Assembly (NCBI RefSeq): GCF_003418935.1
Contig: NZ_QVMT01000007.1
Location: 1-64,000, forward strand
Direction: 5' to 3'
DNA: 64,000 bases
Source: Emticicia sp. C21
GTDB taxonomy: Bacteria; Bacteroidota; Bacteroidia; Cytophagales; Spirosomataceae
The notes beneath the pieces were generated by a model, which was not told the DNA's origin, did not search any database, and saw only the letters and a program-made list of their open reading frames with translations. The position numbers and the translations under genes are program-made. Shown piece by piece: positions 26,087-34,632 of this stretch (positions within the stretch are counted from its first letter, which is position 1; every line of letters starts with the position of its first letter).

Positions 26087-26563
26087 TCAATCAGCCGGAA
26101 TACCCAATACTCTTTGCAAATCGGCTGGAGAATAATTAATATTTTTCAAAGTCTTATCATCACCTTTTCTGTATACCAGAAATTTCCCCTCTACTTCCTT
26201 ATAATAAGACTCCGTTCCTTTTTCAGCGTAGTGCCTCATGGTGTCTTCTGCTTCGGCAACTGACGTACAAGCCTTACTCATATTCGAACGTTGTACTTCA
26301 TCAAACAAGGCGCGGAATTTTTCGCCCAGACCAAACTCCAGAATTGCGCCTGCCAATACGTATTGTATATCGGCCAAAGCATCAGCTACCCCTACTATAT
26401 CTTTTTCTTCAATGGCTTCTTTTAATTCATTTAGTTCTTCAGCAATGAGTGATACTCTTAGGTCACATCTTTGTTTAGACGGTATTTGAGGGCTTTCTAA
26501 AATAGGGTGTTTAAAAGTTCGGTGAAAATCAGCTACCTGATTAAGACAATCTAATGCTTGCAT
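26087..26563 (-). CDS. MazG-like nucleoside triphosphate pyrophosphohydrolase
   Basis: This 158-residue protein has the all-alpha NTP-PPase core. The metal-binding E-x-x-E...D-x-x-D pattern is in AEELNELKEAIEEKD and ADALADIQYV (about residues 41-70). The family includes phosphoribosyl-ATP pyrophosphohydrolase-like and MazG-like enzymes, which clear non-canonical or excess nucleotides. It lacks the second MazG repeat. It may share a transcript with pepT. The substrate is not determined. The 230-nt stretch between this gene and 26794 shows only AT-rich sequence. Confidence 0.8.
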   Translation of the reverse strand: MQALDCLNQVADFHRTFKHPILESPQIPSKQRCDLRVSLIAEELNELKEAIEEKDIVGVADALADIQYVLAGAILEFGLGEKFRALFDEVQRSNMSKACTSVAEAEDTMRHYAEKGTESYYKEVEGKFLVYRKGDDKTLKNINYSPADLQRVLGIPAD

Positions 26564-26793
26564 AAATTAAGAAAAAATTTATTTTTTATTTAATAATATT
26601 TTAATCTATTGACTTTAAGCCAATTTTTGGTTTATTTTATTTCAAAAACACGAAAGAGAAAATATCTTTTAATTTTTTCGACGAAATATTTTCGCCGTAA
26701 AATAAATAAACAGATATTAGCATTTGCAAAGTTGAGCAAATTTCAATAATATTGCTACGTAACTGAAGTCAAATTATCAAAACCCAACAAATC

Positions 26794-27447
26794 ATGAACA
26801 AATTTTATAGACTTCTTTCAGTGGTAACGTTAGCGTTATCTGTTGCTTTATGGTCATGTAAAGGAGATCAAGGTCCTCAAGGTCCTGCAGGTCCACAAGG
26901 TGCTCAAGGTCCTACAGGTGCTGTAGGTGCCGTAGGTGCAACTGGCGCTGTAGGTGCTACCGGTGCTCAAGGTGCTACTGGCGCTACAGGTGCTAATGGT
27001 ACTAATGGTAAGGACGGAAACGCCAACGTGAAGTGGGCTGAAGCAACAGTAGCCGCAGCTGATTGGAAGACAGTAGATGCAGCAGGTACCGGAGTTGGCA
27101 ATACAGGCCAAGTTGGCGCAGTTGAAAAAACAGATGCCAACATCACAGCCAGCAGTATTGTAATGGCTTATGTAAAAGTCGGCACTCAATGGGTTGCGTT
27201 GCCAAGAGTTCTTGTTAAGGAAACAGATGGTTCTACAGAACAGGTTAGTTTCGGTTTCGAAACAGGAAAGATTTCAATGTATTATAGTTCAAAAGCCGCA
27301 AATGGCGTAATGAGCTACAAGCCACAAACAAGTCTTGTATTTGGTTACTCAACTATCGAGAAGACTCTTTTAGCAAACATGAAAGCTGCCGGTGTTAATT
27401 TAAGAAGCCGCGAAGCTGTAAATGCTTACTTACAAACTCATCGTTAA
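26794..27447 (+). CDS. Collagen-like triple-helix-repeat lipoprotein
   Basis: This 217-residue lipoprotein has the signal [22 protein letters not shown], followed at once by about 16 Gly-X-Y triplets (residues 24-73: [13 protein letters not shown] and onward, rich in GAT and GAV). It ends in a folded domain of about 140 residues ([16 protein letters not shown] to the C-terminus). Collagen-like repeats form trimers. Here they probably make a surface stalk whose head is the C-terminal domain. The DNA of the stalk is itself a near-repeat of GGTGCT-type codons. The gene is monocistronic, with a strong terminator downstream. The head domain is not one I recognise. Confidence 0.85.
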   Translation: MNKFYRLLSVVTLALSVALWSCKGDQGPQGPAGPQGAQGPTGAVGAVGATGAVGATGAQGATGATGANGTNGKDGNANVKWAEATVAAADWKTVDAAGTGVGNTGQVGAVEKTDANITASSIVMAYVKVGTQWVALPRVLVKETDGSTEQVSFGFETGKISMYYSSKAANGVMSYKPQTSLVFGYSTIEKTLLANMKAAGVNLRSREAVNAYLQTHR

Positions 27448-27485
27448 TCCGTAAATTACACAACAATAGTAGGTTACGAAAAAAA

Positions 27486-27529
27486 GCATAAAAAAACCTC
27501 CTTGACGGGAGGTTTTTTTATGCTTTTTT
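27486..27529. terminator. Strong intrinsic terminator
   Basis: GCATAAAAAAACCTCC and GGAGGTTTTTTTATGC form a 16-bp stem with a 6-nt loop, followed by a T-run. Confidence 0.95.
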
Positions 27530-27558
27530 GTTAACAAAGGGTATTACTATAAACTTTT

Positions 27559-28674
27559 ATGAAAAGGCTGATTATTTTATTTATCCTGAGTTTTACTTTT
27601 AGTTTTTCTACTACCGCACAATTACTAACTGATGCTGATTCCAAACAAACGATTATCAAAGGTTTGGATAAGTTATATAATTATGAATTTAAGGAGGCCG
27701 ATACTTTCTTTCAGAAAGTAAAAGCCAAATATCCACATCATCCGGTTACTCCACTTTTAAGTGCCTTACAGGTGCAGTGGCAGAATCTTCCCCTCGAAAA
27801 AAATCTAAGGGCTGTTAATCTCTATATGTCGCTTCTGGAAAAATGTCAGACTCTGGCTGAACCTATGCTGAAAGATCCTAACCGAAAAGCAGAAGCTACT
27901 TTTTTCTTGCTGGCCTCACATGGCTACATTACATTAGCCTATACCTATAGAAAAGAACCTATGAAAGCTGCCAATGAAGCCCGAAAAGCCTATGGCTACA
28001 TGAAAGATGGGTTTGGGATGATAGAACGAAATCCTGAATTTTATTTTACTTCCGGTTTATATAACTATTATCGTATCCAATACCCTGAAACTCACCCTAT
28101 GGTGAAGCCCGTAGTTATTTTCTTCGAAAATGGCAATAAAAAAATAGGTTTAAACCAACTGGAACTGGCTGTACAACGCTCTATTTTTTCGAGGGTTGAG
28201 GCAGCTTATTATTATATGAACGTGAATTTAAAATATGAACTCAATTATAATAAAGCTCTTATATACGCTGACCAATTGCATGATAAATATCCTAATAACC
28301 CCGTTTATTTGATGCGTTATGCCGAAACACTGGTAATGCTTGGCAAATACGAAGAGGCTATTCCAAAAATAAATACCTTGCATAAAATTAATAGTCCGGT
28401 TTATCAGATTGCGGCTAATCTGTTTGATGGATTAATGGCTGAGAAAGCAAAAAAGAATGATAAACAGGCATTAGAGTTTTATAATAATGTTTTAAAAAAC
28501 GAACCGGACGAACGCTATACCAAAGATTATTACGCCATGACTTACCTCGGTTTAGGCAGAATTGCCGAGAGAGCCGGGAATAAAAAACGAGCGAATGAGC
28601 TATATAATAAAGCACTCGATACTGCTGAAAATAAAGGTGTAATTGCTGAAGCAAAACGAAATATAGGAAAATAA
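27559..28674 (+). CDS. Exported TPR-domain protein
   Basis: After the signal peptide MKRLIILFILSFTFSFSTTAQ, this 371-residue protein consists of TPR-like helical pairs. They include NYEFKEADTFFQKVKAKYPHHP, KALIYADQLHDKYPNNPVY, GKYEEAIPKINTLHKI and KKRANELYNKALDTAENKG. No catalytic motif is visible. It is predicted periplasmic and probably a protein-binding scaffold. It begins 29 nt after the preceding terminator, so it has its own promoter, which I cannot identify with confidence. Confidence 0.8.
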   Translation: MKRLIILFILSFTFSFSTTAQLLTDADSKQTIIKGLDKLYNYEFKEADTFFQKVKAKYPHHPVTPLLSALQVQWQNLPLEKNLRAVNLYMSLLEKCQTLAEPMLKDPNRKAEATFFLLASHGYITLAYTYRKEPMKAANEARKAYGYMKDGFGMIERNPEFYFTSGLYNYYRIQYPETHPMVKPVVIFFENGNKKIGLNQLELAVQRSIFSRVEAAYYYMNVNLKYELNYNKALIYADQLHDKYPNNPVYLMRYAETLVMLGKYEEAIPKINTLHKINSPVYQIAANLFDGLMAEKAKKNDKQALEFYNNVLKNEPDERYTKDYYAMTYLGLGRIAERAGNKKRANELYNKALDTAENKGVIAEAKRNIGK

Positions 28675-28768
28675 CAAATTATTTTTTCCAGAATTTTATC
28701 CTCCAAAATCGCCACTTTTTTTATAAATAATTTACAATTTTTGTAGCTGTAAAAAACATACCTAAGCA

Positions 28769-28802
28769 CCTGATAATAACAATATTATCAGGCATTTTTT
28801 TG
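28769..28802 (+). terminator. Intrinsic terminator after the TPR gene
   Basis: CCTGATAATA and TATTATCAGG form a perfect 10-bp stem with a 4-nt loop, followed by CATTTTTTT. Confidence 0.9.
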
Positions 28803-28864
28803 CTTGTTATGTCTATCAGAATTATAGGCTTTTGTCCTATTTAAGCAACCCACCTTATCTTATT

Positions 28865-28888
28865 TTCCGTCTTACAAATAAGACGGAA
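28865..28888. repeat. Perfect inverted repeat upstream of the Rieske gene
   Basis: TTCCGTCTTA and TAAGACGGAA are perfect 10-bp arms around CAAA, about 100 nt before the Rieske start codon. No T-tract follows, so an operator or an RNA hairpin is more likely than a terminator. The rest of 28675-28987 shows nothing further. Confidence 0.6.
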
Positions 28889-28987
28889 GGCTATTAATTT
28901 TTATTTGGCAACGCAACCCTCATTTTAAAATGTCCGTAAAGCTTGTAATTACTACGCATTTTAAACCAAATAAAACTTATACTTTCT

Positions 28988-29494
28988 ATGGAACAAACAC
29001 AATTAAGTAGAGGGCAATTTTTACGACAGCTTGGATTGAGTACAGGTGCATTAATGGCTTTTTACTGCATGGGTACAGGATTAACTGCCTGCTCAAGTTC
29101 AGACGATGGTGACCCAAATCCAAACCCGGGCCCTGGACCAGGACCCGGTACCAGCACAGCAATAAAAGGTACAACCAGTGGTGCAAACATCGATTTTACG
29201 ATTGATTTGACTCATGCTGATTTCAGCAAACTAAAAACAAATGGTGAGTTTAGTTATGTATCCAACATCATTGTTGTAAATACAGGGGGCACTTATGCAG
29301 CCTTATCAAAATTATGCACGCATGAGGGCAGCACAATAGCATTTCGCCCTGCTACCAACGATTTGAAATGCCCGAATCATGGTTCAGAATTTAACTTAGA
29401 TGGCTCGGTAAAACTATCTCCTGCAACTAATGCCTTAACAGTGTATAAAACCGAAATTCAGAACAGTGGCAATACGCTACGGGTTCGTGCCTAA
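28988..29494 (+). CDS. Rieske 2Fe-2S lipoprotein
   Basis: This 168-residue protein has a short N-terminal leader with a lipobox-like LTAC (C35). A Pro/Gly-rich linker (residues 43-54, alternating P and G/N) follows, then a Rieske domain. The cluster ligands are C110-T-H112 and C128-P-N-H131, the standard CxH and CxxH pairs. The domain is predicted to be extracytoplasmic and tethered by the lipid. Two genes for a His-rich membrane protein and YceI follow at 29624 and 30338 on the same strand, so a membrane electron-transfer role is plausible. It is not part of a visible bc complex. Confidence 0.88.
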   Translation: MEQTQLSRGQFLRQLGLSTGALMAFYCMGTGLTACSSSDDGDPNPNPGPGPGPGTSTAIKGTTSGANIDFTIDLTHADFSKLKTNGEFSYVSNIIVVNTGGTYAALSKLCTHEGSTIAFRPATNDLKCPNHGSEFNLDGSVKLSPATNALTVYKTEIQNSGNTLRVRA

Positions 29495-29623
29495 ACAGGC
29501 TTTGTGGATATATGTGTTTCTTATAAGATTTTGATATATGTGTTTCTGAATAGTGTGTTTCCAGGGCAAGGAGGATGGCGACATCCTCCCCTTTTTAGAA
29601 CCAAACAATTTTAATAGATAGGT

Positions 29624-30265
29624 ATGAAACAAATTTCTTTATTGCTCTTTTTTGTCCTGCTTTCTGTAGTTGCTTTTGCTCAAGTCACCGAATCTGACAG
29701 TCTTTTAGCTGATTTAGATACAACTGCTGAAACACCAAAGTTATTACCCGATAAAATGCTATTGACACAAAGGATTTTCTGGGGAGAAAAAGGGCTGTTT
29801 AGAAAAGTAGGCATCGCACCCGAATTAACGGCTGAAAACAGAGCCAGAGAATTGAAAGTAAGAAGAACCATGTTTAAAATTCATCAGGCAATGGGTTTGT
29901 TAACTGCCGCAGGTATGTTGGCTCAGGGCTTTTTAGGTGCTAAACTTTATAGAGCAGGTGGTGATGATTATACCAGAATTAAAAGAGCACACGAGGCTAC
30001 TGCATTAGGTATTAATATAGCCTATGGCACAACGGCATTGATGGCCTTTACCGCTCCACCGGCTATGCTCAACCGAAAAGGTATCAGCAATGTAAAAGTG
30101 CACAAAATCTTATCATACGTTCACTTTACAGGTATGATAACCACCAATGTACTGGCGCGCAAGATAAGTGATGATTTTACACTAAAACCATATCACAGAG
30201 CAGCAGCATTTACCACTTTCGGTGCCTATTTTGCTGCTATGGCTATTTTAAAATTTGAGTTTTGA
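29624..30265 (+). CDS. Four-helix membrane protein with spaced histidines, candidate b-type cytochrome
   Basis: This 213-residue protein has a signal peptide (MKQISLLLFFVLLSVVAFAQ), then about 60 soluble residues. Four transmembrane helices follow, each starting near a histidine: H87, H123, H160 with H167, and H191. Helix-face placement of His in four consecutive helices resembles haem-b-binding proteins such as cytochrome b561-type reductases. No family is recognised with certainty. The gene sits between a Rieske lipoprotein and YceI. This supports, but does not prove, a redox role. Confidence 0.6.
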   Translation: MKQISLLLFFVLLSVVAFAQVTESDSLLADLDTTAETPKLLPDKMLLTQRIFWGEKGLFRKVGIAPELTAENRARELKVRRTMFKIHQAMGLLTAAGMLAQGFLGAKLYRAGGDDYTRIKRAHEATALGINIAYGTTALMAFTAPPAMLNRKGISNVKVHKILSYVHFTGMITTNVLARKISDDFTLKPYHRAAAFTTFGAYFAAMAILKFEF

Positions 30266-30337
30266 TACAACTGAGATTGTCAGACATGCCCTAATGAAAT
30301 CCTTCGCAACGTTTTAAATATATACCCAATTAAAGAA

Positions 30338-30892
30338 ATGAGAACTTTAGAGAACTTTATAGCCATTATTATTTTATTTACTGTTTTTGCATTTTCACCC
30401 AATGTAGATAGCAGAAAAATTGTTGCCGATAAAAAGACCTCTACTGTTACCTATGCCATGACCCATCCGGCACACGATTGGGAAGGGGTTTGCAAAGATG
30501 TAAACGCAGTAATTGTATATGACGATGCTACCAAAACCATCAGTCAGGTAGCGGTATCCATGAGAGTAGATGCTTTTGATAGTGGTAATGCCAATCGTGA
30601 TTCGCACGCCATAGAAGTAATGGAGGGATTGAAATATCCGAAAGTAACTTTTACCAGTAATAAGATTAAAAATGATAATAATAAACTAACTGCTGAAGGA
30701 AACCTTACGTTTCACGGTGTTACAAAACCTGTAACTATCGTTGTAACCCGCACAGATAGTGATAAAAGAATAGCGCTTGATGGTAAATTTGATATTTTGC
30801 TGAGCCAGTTTCAGGTTGAACGTCCATCCTTATTCGGGGTAAAAACCCGAGACGAAGTGAAGCTTAGCTTCAAGGTGTTTTTTCCATTATAG
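30338..30892 (+). CDS. YceI-family protein
   Basis: This 184-residue protein begins with a hydrophobic leader (FIAIIILFTVFAFS). It then has the YceI lipocalin-like barrel, with the family motifs RDSHAIEVMEGLKYPKVTF and GNLTFHGVTKPV. YceI proteins bind isoprenoid chains such as quinones and often pair with cytochrome b561-type proteins. It lies 72 nt after the His-rich membrane protein on the same strand. A bidirectional terminator follows. Confidence 0.9.
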   Translation: MRTLENFIAIIILFTVFAFSPNVDSRKIVADKKTSTVTYAMTHPAHDWEGVCKDVNAVIVYDDATKTISQVAVSMRVDAFDSGNANRDSHAIEVMEGLKYPKVTFTSNKIKNDNNKLTAEGNLTFHGVTKPVTIVVTRTDSDKRIALDGKFDILLSQFQVERPSLFGVKTRDEVKLSFKVFFPL

Positions 30893-30914
30893 TATTACTT
30901 AACTTTAAGCCATG

Positions 30915-30956
30915 AAAGGTGGAGGTAATGTGAGAAATTCACGTTACTTCCACTTT
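30915..30956. terminator. Bidirectional terminator between YceI and gldD
   Basis: AAAGGTGGAGGTAATGTGA and TCACGTTACTTCCACTTT form an imperfect long stem around a short loop. It sits between convergent genes, and the right arm runs into the 3' end of gldD. Confidence 0.75.
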
Positions 30957-31543
30957 AATGTTTCTAAGATATGTCTGCAATCTGCTTTCATGTAGTCAAT
31001 TACCGGACGAAGAGAATCATTCTTAGTAGCTGTCATCAGATATAAAGCCCCTCTTAAATAATGCTTGGTAGTATCCGTTACAAAAAATTGATAATGACTC
31101 GGCACCTCTCCCTCTAGTTCAAATACAACAGCCTTTTTCCCTGATTTCGTTGTCAGTATCCCATCTTTAATAGAATACGCTTTTTTATCATGGTGAAATG
31201 CCAGTTTAGCAGCATCGCCCATCATATTCTGCAAACGCTTAGGGTCATTGTTGACAGGCTTATAGGTAAACTGAATGCGGGTATTCAATGTAGGATAATA
31301 TAAAACTATCCAATGCGGTTCGGCATTCATGAAAGTATCTTTCTGAACAATCGCCGCTTTTGAATATTCAAAAGTATAGGGATGGTCTTCTTTCAAAGAT
31401 TGATAAGTATGCGGAGGTAAATCCAGACGATTAAAACCTGTTGGCTTCGGATGATAATCCGGCTCTTTTTCGCCACAGGCATAGATTGCGGTTGCTACTA
31501 CAAAAACTAATACGAACCTGATAAGGTTGAGTTTAGACATCAT
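30944..31543 (-). CDS. gldD: Gliding motility lipoprotein GldD
   Basis: GldD is an essential lipoprotein of the gliding/type IX machinery in Bacteroidota. This 199-residue product has a lipoprotein signal ending in IYAC. Conserved GldD features follow: PKPTGFNRLDLPPHTYQ, the HPYTFEYSKAAIV segment and TKHYLRGALYLM. A downstream start one codon later is equally possible. It lies 12 nt downstream of a phosphoribosyltransferase gene on the same strand. In the window it stands far from the giant adhesin and PorP/SprF genes, although they should work in the same system. Confidence 0.9.
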   Translation of the reverse strand: MMSKLNLIRFVLVFVVATAIYACGEKEPDYHPKPTGFNRLDLPPHTYQSLKEDHPYTFEYSKAAIVQKDTFMNAEPHWIVLYYPTLNTRIQFTYKPVNNDPKRLQNMMGDAAKLAFHHDKKAYSIKDGILTTKSGKKAVVFELEGEVPSHYQFFVTDTTKHYLRGALYLMTATKNDSLRPVIDYMKADCRHILETLKWK

Positions 31544-31555
31544 TCTTCAACAACA

Positions 31556-32056
31556 TTAATATAGATATACGCCTGTTTTTGCTTCATCGCCCAGAATTAC
31601 CTGAATATGCTCATTTAAAGTAGTAGAAAGCGAATACCCTACATAATCGGCCGCAATAGGATACATCGGGTGATTTCTATCAACAACTACAGCTACCTGT
31701 ATTTTCTTTAAAGGAATACTCAAAAACGGACGTAAGCTATAGGCCAGCGTTCTGCCTGTGTTTAACACATCATCACATAAAACGACATTTTTGTCCCGAA
31801 AAGTATCTACCTCACTTTCTATCTTAATATCTGGCTGCGATTGCGCCTGTTTATCTACACTTACTTTAGCGATTGTTACCGATAAAGAAGAGATTTGTTT
31901 TAATTCAGCCACCAACTTTTCGGCAAAATGATACCCCTCGCCATTGATTCCTGCAATAATTACTTCCGACTCATCAAAGTTCTGCTCGTAAATCTGATAG
32001 GCTATACGGCGGATTTTTTGAAAAGTTTCGGTACTGTTCAATAATTGATTGGACAT
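31556..32056 (-). CDS. PyrR-like type I phosphoribosyltransferase
   Basis: This 166-residue protein has the PRPP-binding motif VVLCDDVLNTGRTLAYSL (about residues 90-107) and an N-terminal hood region typical of type I phosphoribosyltransferases. Its length and the AGINGEGYHFAEKL loop resemble PyrR / uracil-phosphoribosyltransferase-like proteins. It is cytoplasmic. The true substrate, base salvage or a regulatory role, cannot be decided. It lies directly upstream of gldD with a 12-nt gap, so the pair is co-transcribed, but a functional link is unclear. Confidence 0.8.
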   Translation of the reverse strand: MSNQLLNSTETFQKIRRIAYQIYEQNFDESEVIIAGINGEGYHFAEKLVAELKQISSLSVTIAKVSVDKQAQSQPDIKIESEVDTFRDKNVVLCDDVLNTGRTLAYSLRPFLSIPLKKIQVAVVVDRNHPMYPIAADYVGYSLSTTLNEHIQVILGDEAKTGVYLY

Positions 32057-32197
32057 AATTTTTTCAGTTAGCCATGATGTGTACTTTCATACCTGGTATT
32101 TCCATACCGGGTTGTACTTGATTTTGGCATAGTTTATGTAAACGACTATACAGGATAAATCACCAACAAAGATACTTAAAACTTATTACATCTATCT

Positions 32198-32638
32198 ATG
32201 AAGCTATTAAAATACGTTTGCTCAGTTTTAGTTCTGTTACTCTTTATAAATGCATCAAAACCAGATGGAAGAATTACAAGCACTAATAAAAGAGCAAATA
32301 ATGAATTAACAGACCGAATCAGAATGTCATTCAAAGGTGGCAATCCTAAAATGCTTGCCAGTTGCCTTAGTCAGGAAATAGAGTTAATTATTGATTCCGA
32401 AAAAATTGATTTTCAGAAAATATCATCACAACAAGCTGAACAGATTTTTAAATTGTTTTTTCAGCATAATCCGCCATTGTCTTTTCAATTCGTTTATCAG
32501 GGTTCATCAAATATTGATTTAAAATATAGCGTAGGTAATTATCGCAGCCGTAACAAAGATTTTCTGGTGTATATTTTAGTAAAAAGAGGTGAGAATAATA
32601 AGTATGTAATAGACACCATTCAGTTTCGGGAAAGTTAG
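32198..32638 (+). CDS. DUF4783 family exported protein
   Basis: This 146-residue protein has a signal-like leader (KYVCSVLVLLLFINAS) and a compact alpha+beta domain with QEIELIIDSEKIDF, FFQHNPPLSFQFVYQGSSN and NYRSRNKDFLVYILVKR. The pattern matches DUF4783, a small Bacteroidota-specific family of unknown function. It is predicted periplasmic. The gene is followed by a terminator at 32681. Confidence 0.78.
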   Translation: MKLLKYVCSVLVLLLFINASKPDGRITSTNKRANNELTDRIRMSFKGGNPKMLASCLSQEIELIIDSEKIDFQKISSQQAEQIFKLFFQHNPPLSFQFVYQGSSNIDLKYSVGNYRSRNKDFLVYILVKRGENNKYVIDTIQFRES

Positions 32639-32680
32639 AAATTCATTTATGTACCTAAAAAGTATAAAATAATAGTGAGG

Positions 32681-32706
32681 GGTTCTGATATTATCAGAGC
32701 CTTTTT
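32681..32706 (+). terminator. Intrinsic terminator
   Basis: GGTTCTGATA and TATCAGAGCC form a near-perfect palindrome followed by TTTTTC. The -7 element of the next gene begins 2 nt after it. Confidence 0.75.
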
Positions 32707-32707
32707 C

Positions 32708-32715
32708 TATTTTTG
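32708..32715 (+). promoter_or_regulatory. Candidate -7 promoter element for the YcxB-like gene
   Basis: TATTTTTG is a perfect TAnnTTTG, 28 nt before the ATG at 32744. No clean TTTG box is present at -33. A TTCTG falls there instead. Confidence 0.4.
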
Positions 32716-32743
32716 TGCTTTCATTTAAGTACAAACCAAAAAA

Positions 32744-33238
32744 ATGATAGTTAAAACAAAGAAATTTGCATTAGATAAAAAAGATTACGTAAGTATTGCC
32801 TTTAAACGCCACATGCGCAAAGATTGGAAATGGTTGTTGATTCCGGCAGCGGTAGTTATTTTAGGGCTGGTATTACACTTTACAGGTTCATACAAAAACT
32901 GGTGGATTCCGGTAGTGGCAGTTGTTGGAGGTGGTTTATATGTTTTGTTCTGGTATGCGCAATTTTATGCGGCATCGCAAATGGAACAAAACAAACAGAT
33001 GTTCGATAAATTCATGTACGAAATAGATAGTCGTCAGATATTGGTAAAACTGAATCAGAAAGAGGGTGGCATCATGAAGTGGGAAAGCATTCAGTCGGCA
33101 GAAAAAAATGAGGATTCCTATTTACTGATTATCGGTAAAGGCCAGTTTCTTCGTTTCCCGTTCAATGTCTTCAACAGTGAACATGATATGAAACTCTTCG
33201 AATCTATCCTGAAAAGAAAAGAATTACTTCCGGCATAA
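32744..33238 (+). CDS. YcxB-like membrane protein
   Basis: This 164-residue protein has a short cytoplasmic N-terminus and two adjacent membrane helices (residues ~29-70: WKWLLIPAAVVILGLVLHF and WWIPVVAVVGGGLYVLFW). A C-terminal soluble domain follows, with KWESIQSAEKNEDSYLLIIGK and FLRFPFNVF. That layout matches the YcxB-like family of unknown function. The gene is monocistronic between two terminators. Confidence 0.8.
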   Translation: MIVKTKKFALDKKDYVSIAFKRHMRKDWKWLLIPAAVVILGLVLHFTGSYKNWWIPVVAVVGGGLYVLFWYAQFYAASQMEQNKQMFDKFMYEIDSRQILVKLNQKEGGIMKWESIQSAEKNEDSYLLIIGKGQFLRFPFNVFNSEHDMKLFESILKRKELLPA

Positions 33239-33240
33239 AT

Positions 33241-33271
33241 AAAAAACCTCGCAGACTGCGAGGTTTTTTTT
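33241..33271 (+). terminator. Intrinsic terminator
   Basis: AAAAAACCTCGC and GCGAGGTTTTTTTT form a GC-rich stem with a short loop and a T-tract, directly after the YcxB-like stop codon. Confidence 0.93.
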
Positions 33272-33278
33272 ATTCTTG

Positions 33279-33337
33279 TGTATGACGATTTTTCAAATCG
33301 TTTTCTGACGAACAACGATTTAAAAAATCGTTATACA
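33279..33337. repeat. Nested palindrome element, copy 1 (REP/BIME-like)
   Basis: TGTATGACGATTTTTC plus AAATCGT on the left mirrors ACGATTTAAAAAATCGT plus TATACA on the right. Each half is itself a palindrome around CGATTT/AAATCG. The same design recurs at 39960-40066. The element overlaps the stop codon of the threonine aldolase gene. Confidence 0.75.
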
Positions 33338-34359
33338 AATTTTATCTGCTTAATCACCTTCTCAAACTCTGCCAGATGCTCATCTGAAAAATCATGATGG
33401 GTAACAAATCTTACTAGGTGTTTTCCAAAAGTCACGCAACCCAGATTATATTCTTTTGCCTTAGCAACAAATTCAGTAGCAAGAATAGATGCCGGCAATC
33501 TGAAAATAACAATATTGGTATCAATCGGATAAATTTCTTCTACAAAGGACAAGGCCGCTAACATCTGCCCGATTTTTCTTGCTCTGGCATGGTCTTCTTT
33601 CAGGCGTTCAATATGATTATCTAAAGCATAAATACCTGCGGCAGCTAAAAAACCTGCTTGTCGCCAGCCACCACCCATTGCTTTACGCGCACGACGGGCT
33701 TTTTTAATAAAATCCTTTTTTCCTATTAGTAAAGACCCCACAGGACATCCCAAGCCTTTCGATAAACAAATACTGATGGAATCAAACAATTGTCCATGCG
33801 TTAAAGTAGATTCACCAGTTTCTACTAATGCATTGAAGATTCTTGCACCATCTAAATGTAATGGAAGCTGATTCTCGTTACATATCTGTCTGATAGCTTC
33901 AATCTCCGATAATTCATAATAACATCCCCCACCCTTGTTCATGGTATTCTCAAGAGATACCAAACGGGTAATTGGCTGATGAATATCATCCGGATTATTA
34001 ATGGCATCACGCACTTGCTGCGCATTGATTCTGCCCTTATCTCCATCTAATAATTTTAAAGAAGAAAAAGAATTAAGCGATACTCCTCCACCCTCATATA
34101 AATAGATATGCGATAACTTATCGCAAATTACTTCGCTACCCGGCAAAGTATGAACTCTGATAGCCAACTGATTGGTCATAGTTCCTGAAGCACAGAATAG
34201 TGCGGCTTCCATACCAAATAGGGCTGCAGCTTTTTCTTCCAGAGCTATTACGGTCGGGTCGTCACCAAATACATCGTCTCCTAATTCAGCCGAAAACATG
34301 GCCTCTCTCATTCCTAGGGTAGGTTTCGTAACGGTATCGCTTCTTAAATCTATAAACAT
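33331..34359 (-). CDS. ltaE: Low-specificity L-threonine aldolase
   Basis: This 342-residue PLP enzyme cleaves L-threonine and related beta-hydroxy amino acids to glycine and an aldehyde. The family start [14 protein letters not shown] is intact. [22 protein letters not shown] and the PLP Lys in [14 protein letters not shown] (K201) are clear. It is cytoplasmic and monocistronic. Its last codons lie inside a palindromic repeat. The 34360-34632 stretch upstream holds no gene. Confidence 0.93.
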   Translation of the reverse strand: MFIDLRSDTVTKPTLGMREAMFSAELGDDVFGDDPTVIALEEKAAALFGMEAALFCASGTMTNQLAIRVHTLPGSEVICDKLSHIYLYEGGGVSLNSFSSLKLLDGDKGRINAQQVRDAINNPDDIHQPITRLVSLENTMNKGGGCYYELSEIEAIRQICNENQLPLHLDGARIFNALVETGESTLTHGQLFDSISICLSKGLGCPVGSLLIGKKDFIKKARRARKAMGGGWRQAGFLAAAGIYALDNHIERLKEDHARARKIGQMLAALSFVEEIYPIDTNIVIFRLPASILATEFVAKAKEYNLGCVTFGKHLVRFVTHHDFSDEHLAEFEKVIKQIKFV

Positions 34360-34632
34360 AAAGGGGTATAGGTGTTATTTATATATGAAATGTAAAAGAT
34401 GTCACAAATTAACTATTTTTTACCTTGTCAATTAACACATACAATCAGAAAAGCCAATTAAAATAGCTAAACGTTTAAAATCTTGCGAGCAAGCATGTGT
34501 TTGTTTGTGGTTACATAATCAACAAAATTTATCAATTTCCTGACGTTCGTCGAATATCTGAAAGAATAATTGCAAAAGTCTTAACTTTTTCAAAATTTTA
34601 CATTAATTAGATTTAACTAACCTACTACGACA

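Noticed and set aside
26875-27000. Short direct repeats resembling a CRISPR array
   Set aside because: The repeats are in-frame Gly-X-Y codons with no unique spacers between constant repeats.
26854-27189. Minus-strand Cys/Ser-rich ORF opposite the collagen-like gene
   Set aside because: It is the mirror of the GGTGCT codon repeats. The plus-strand gene has a signal peptide and terminator.
28986-29186. Minus-strand ORF over the Pro/Gly linker of the Rieske gene
   Set aside because: Shadow of the P/G-rich stretch. No start context or conservation.
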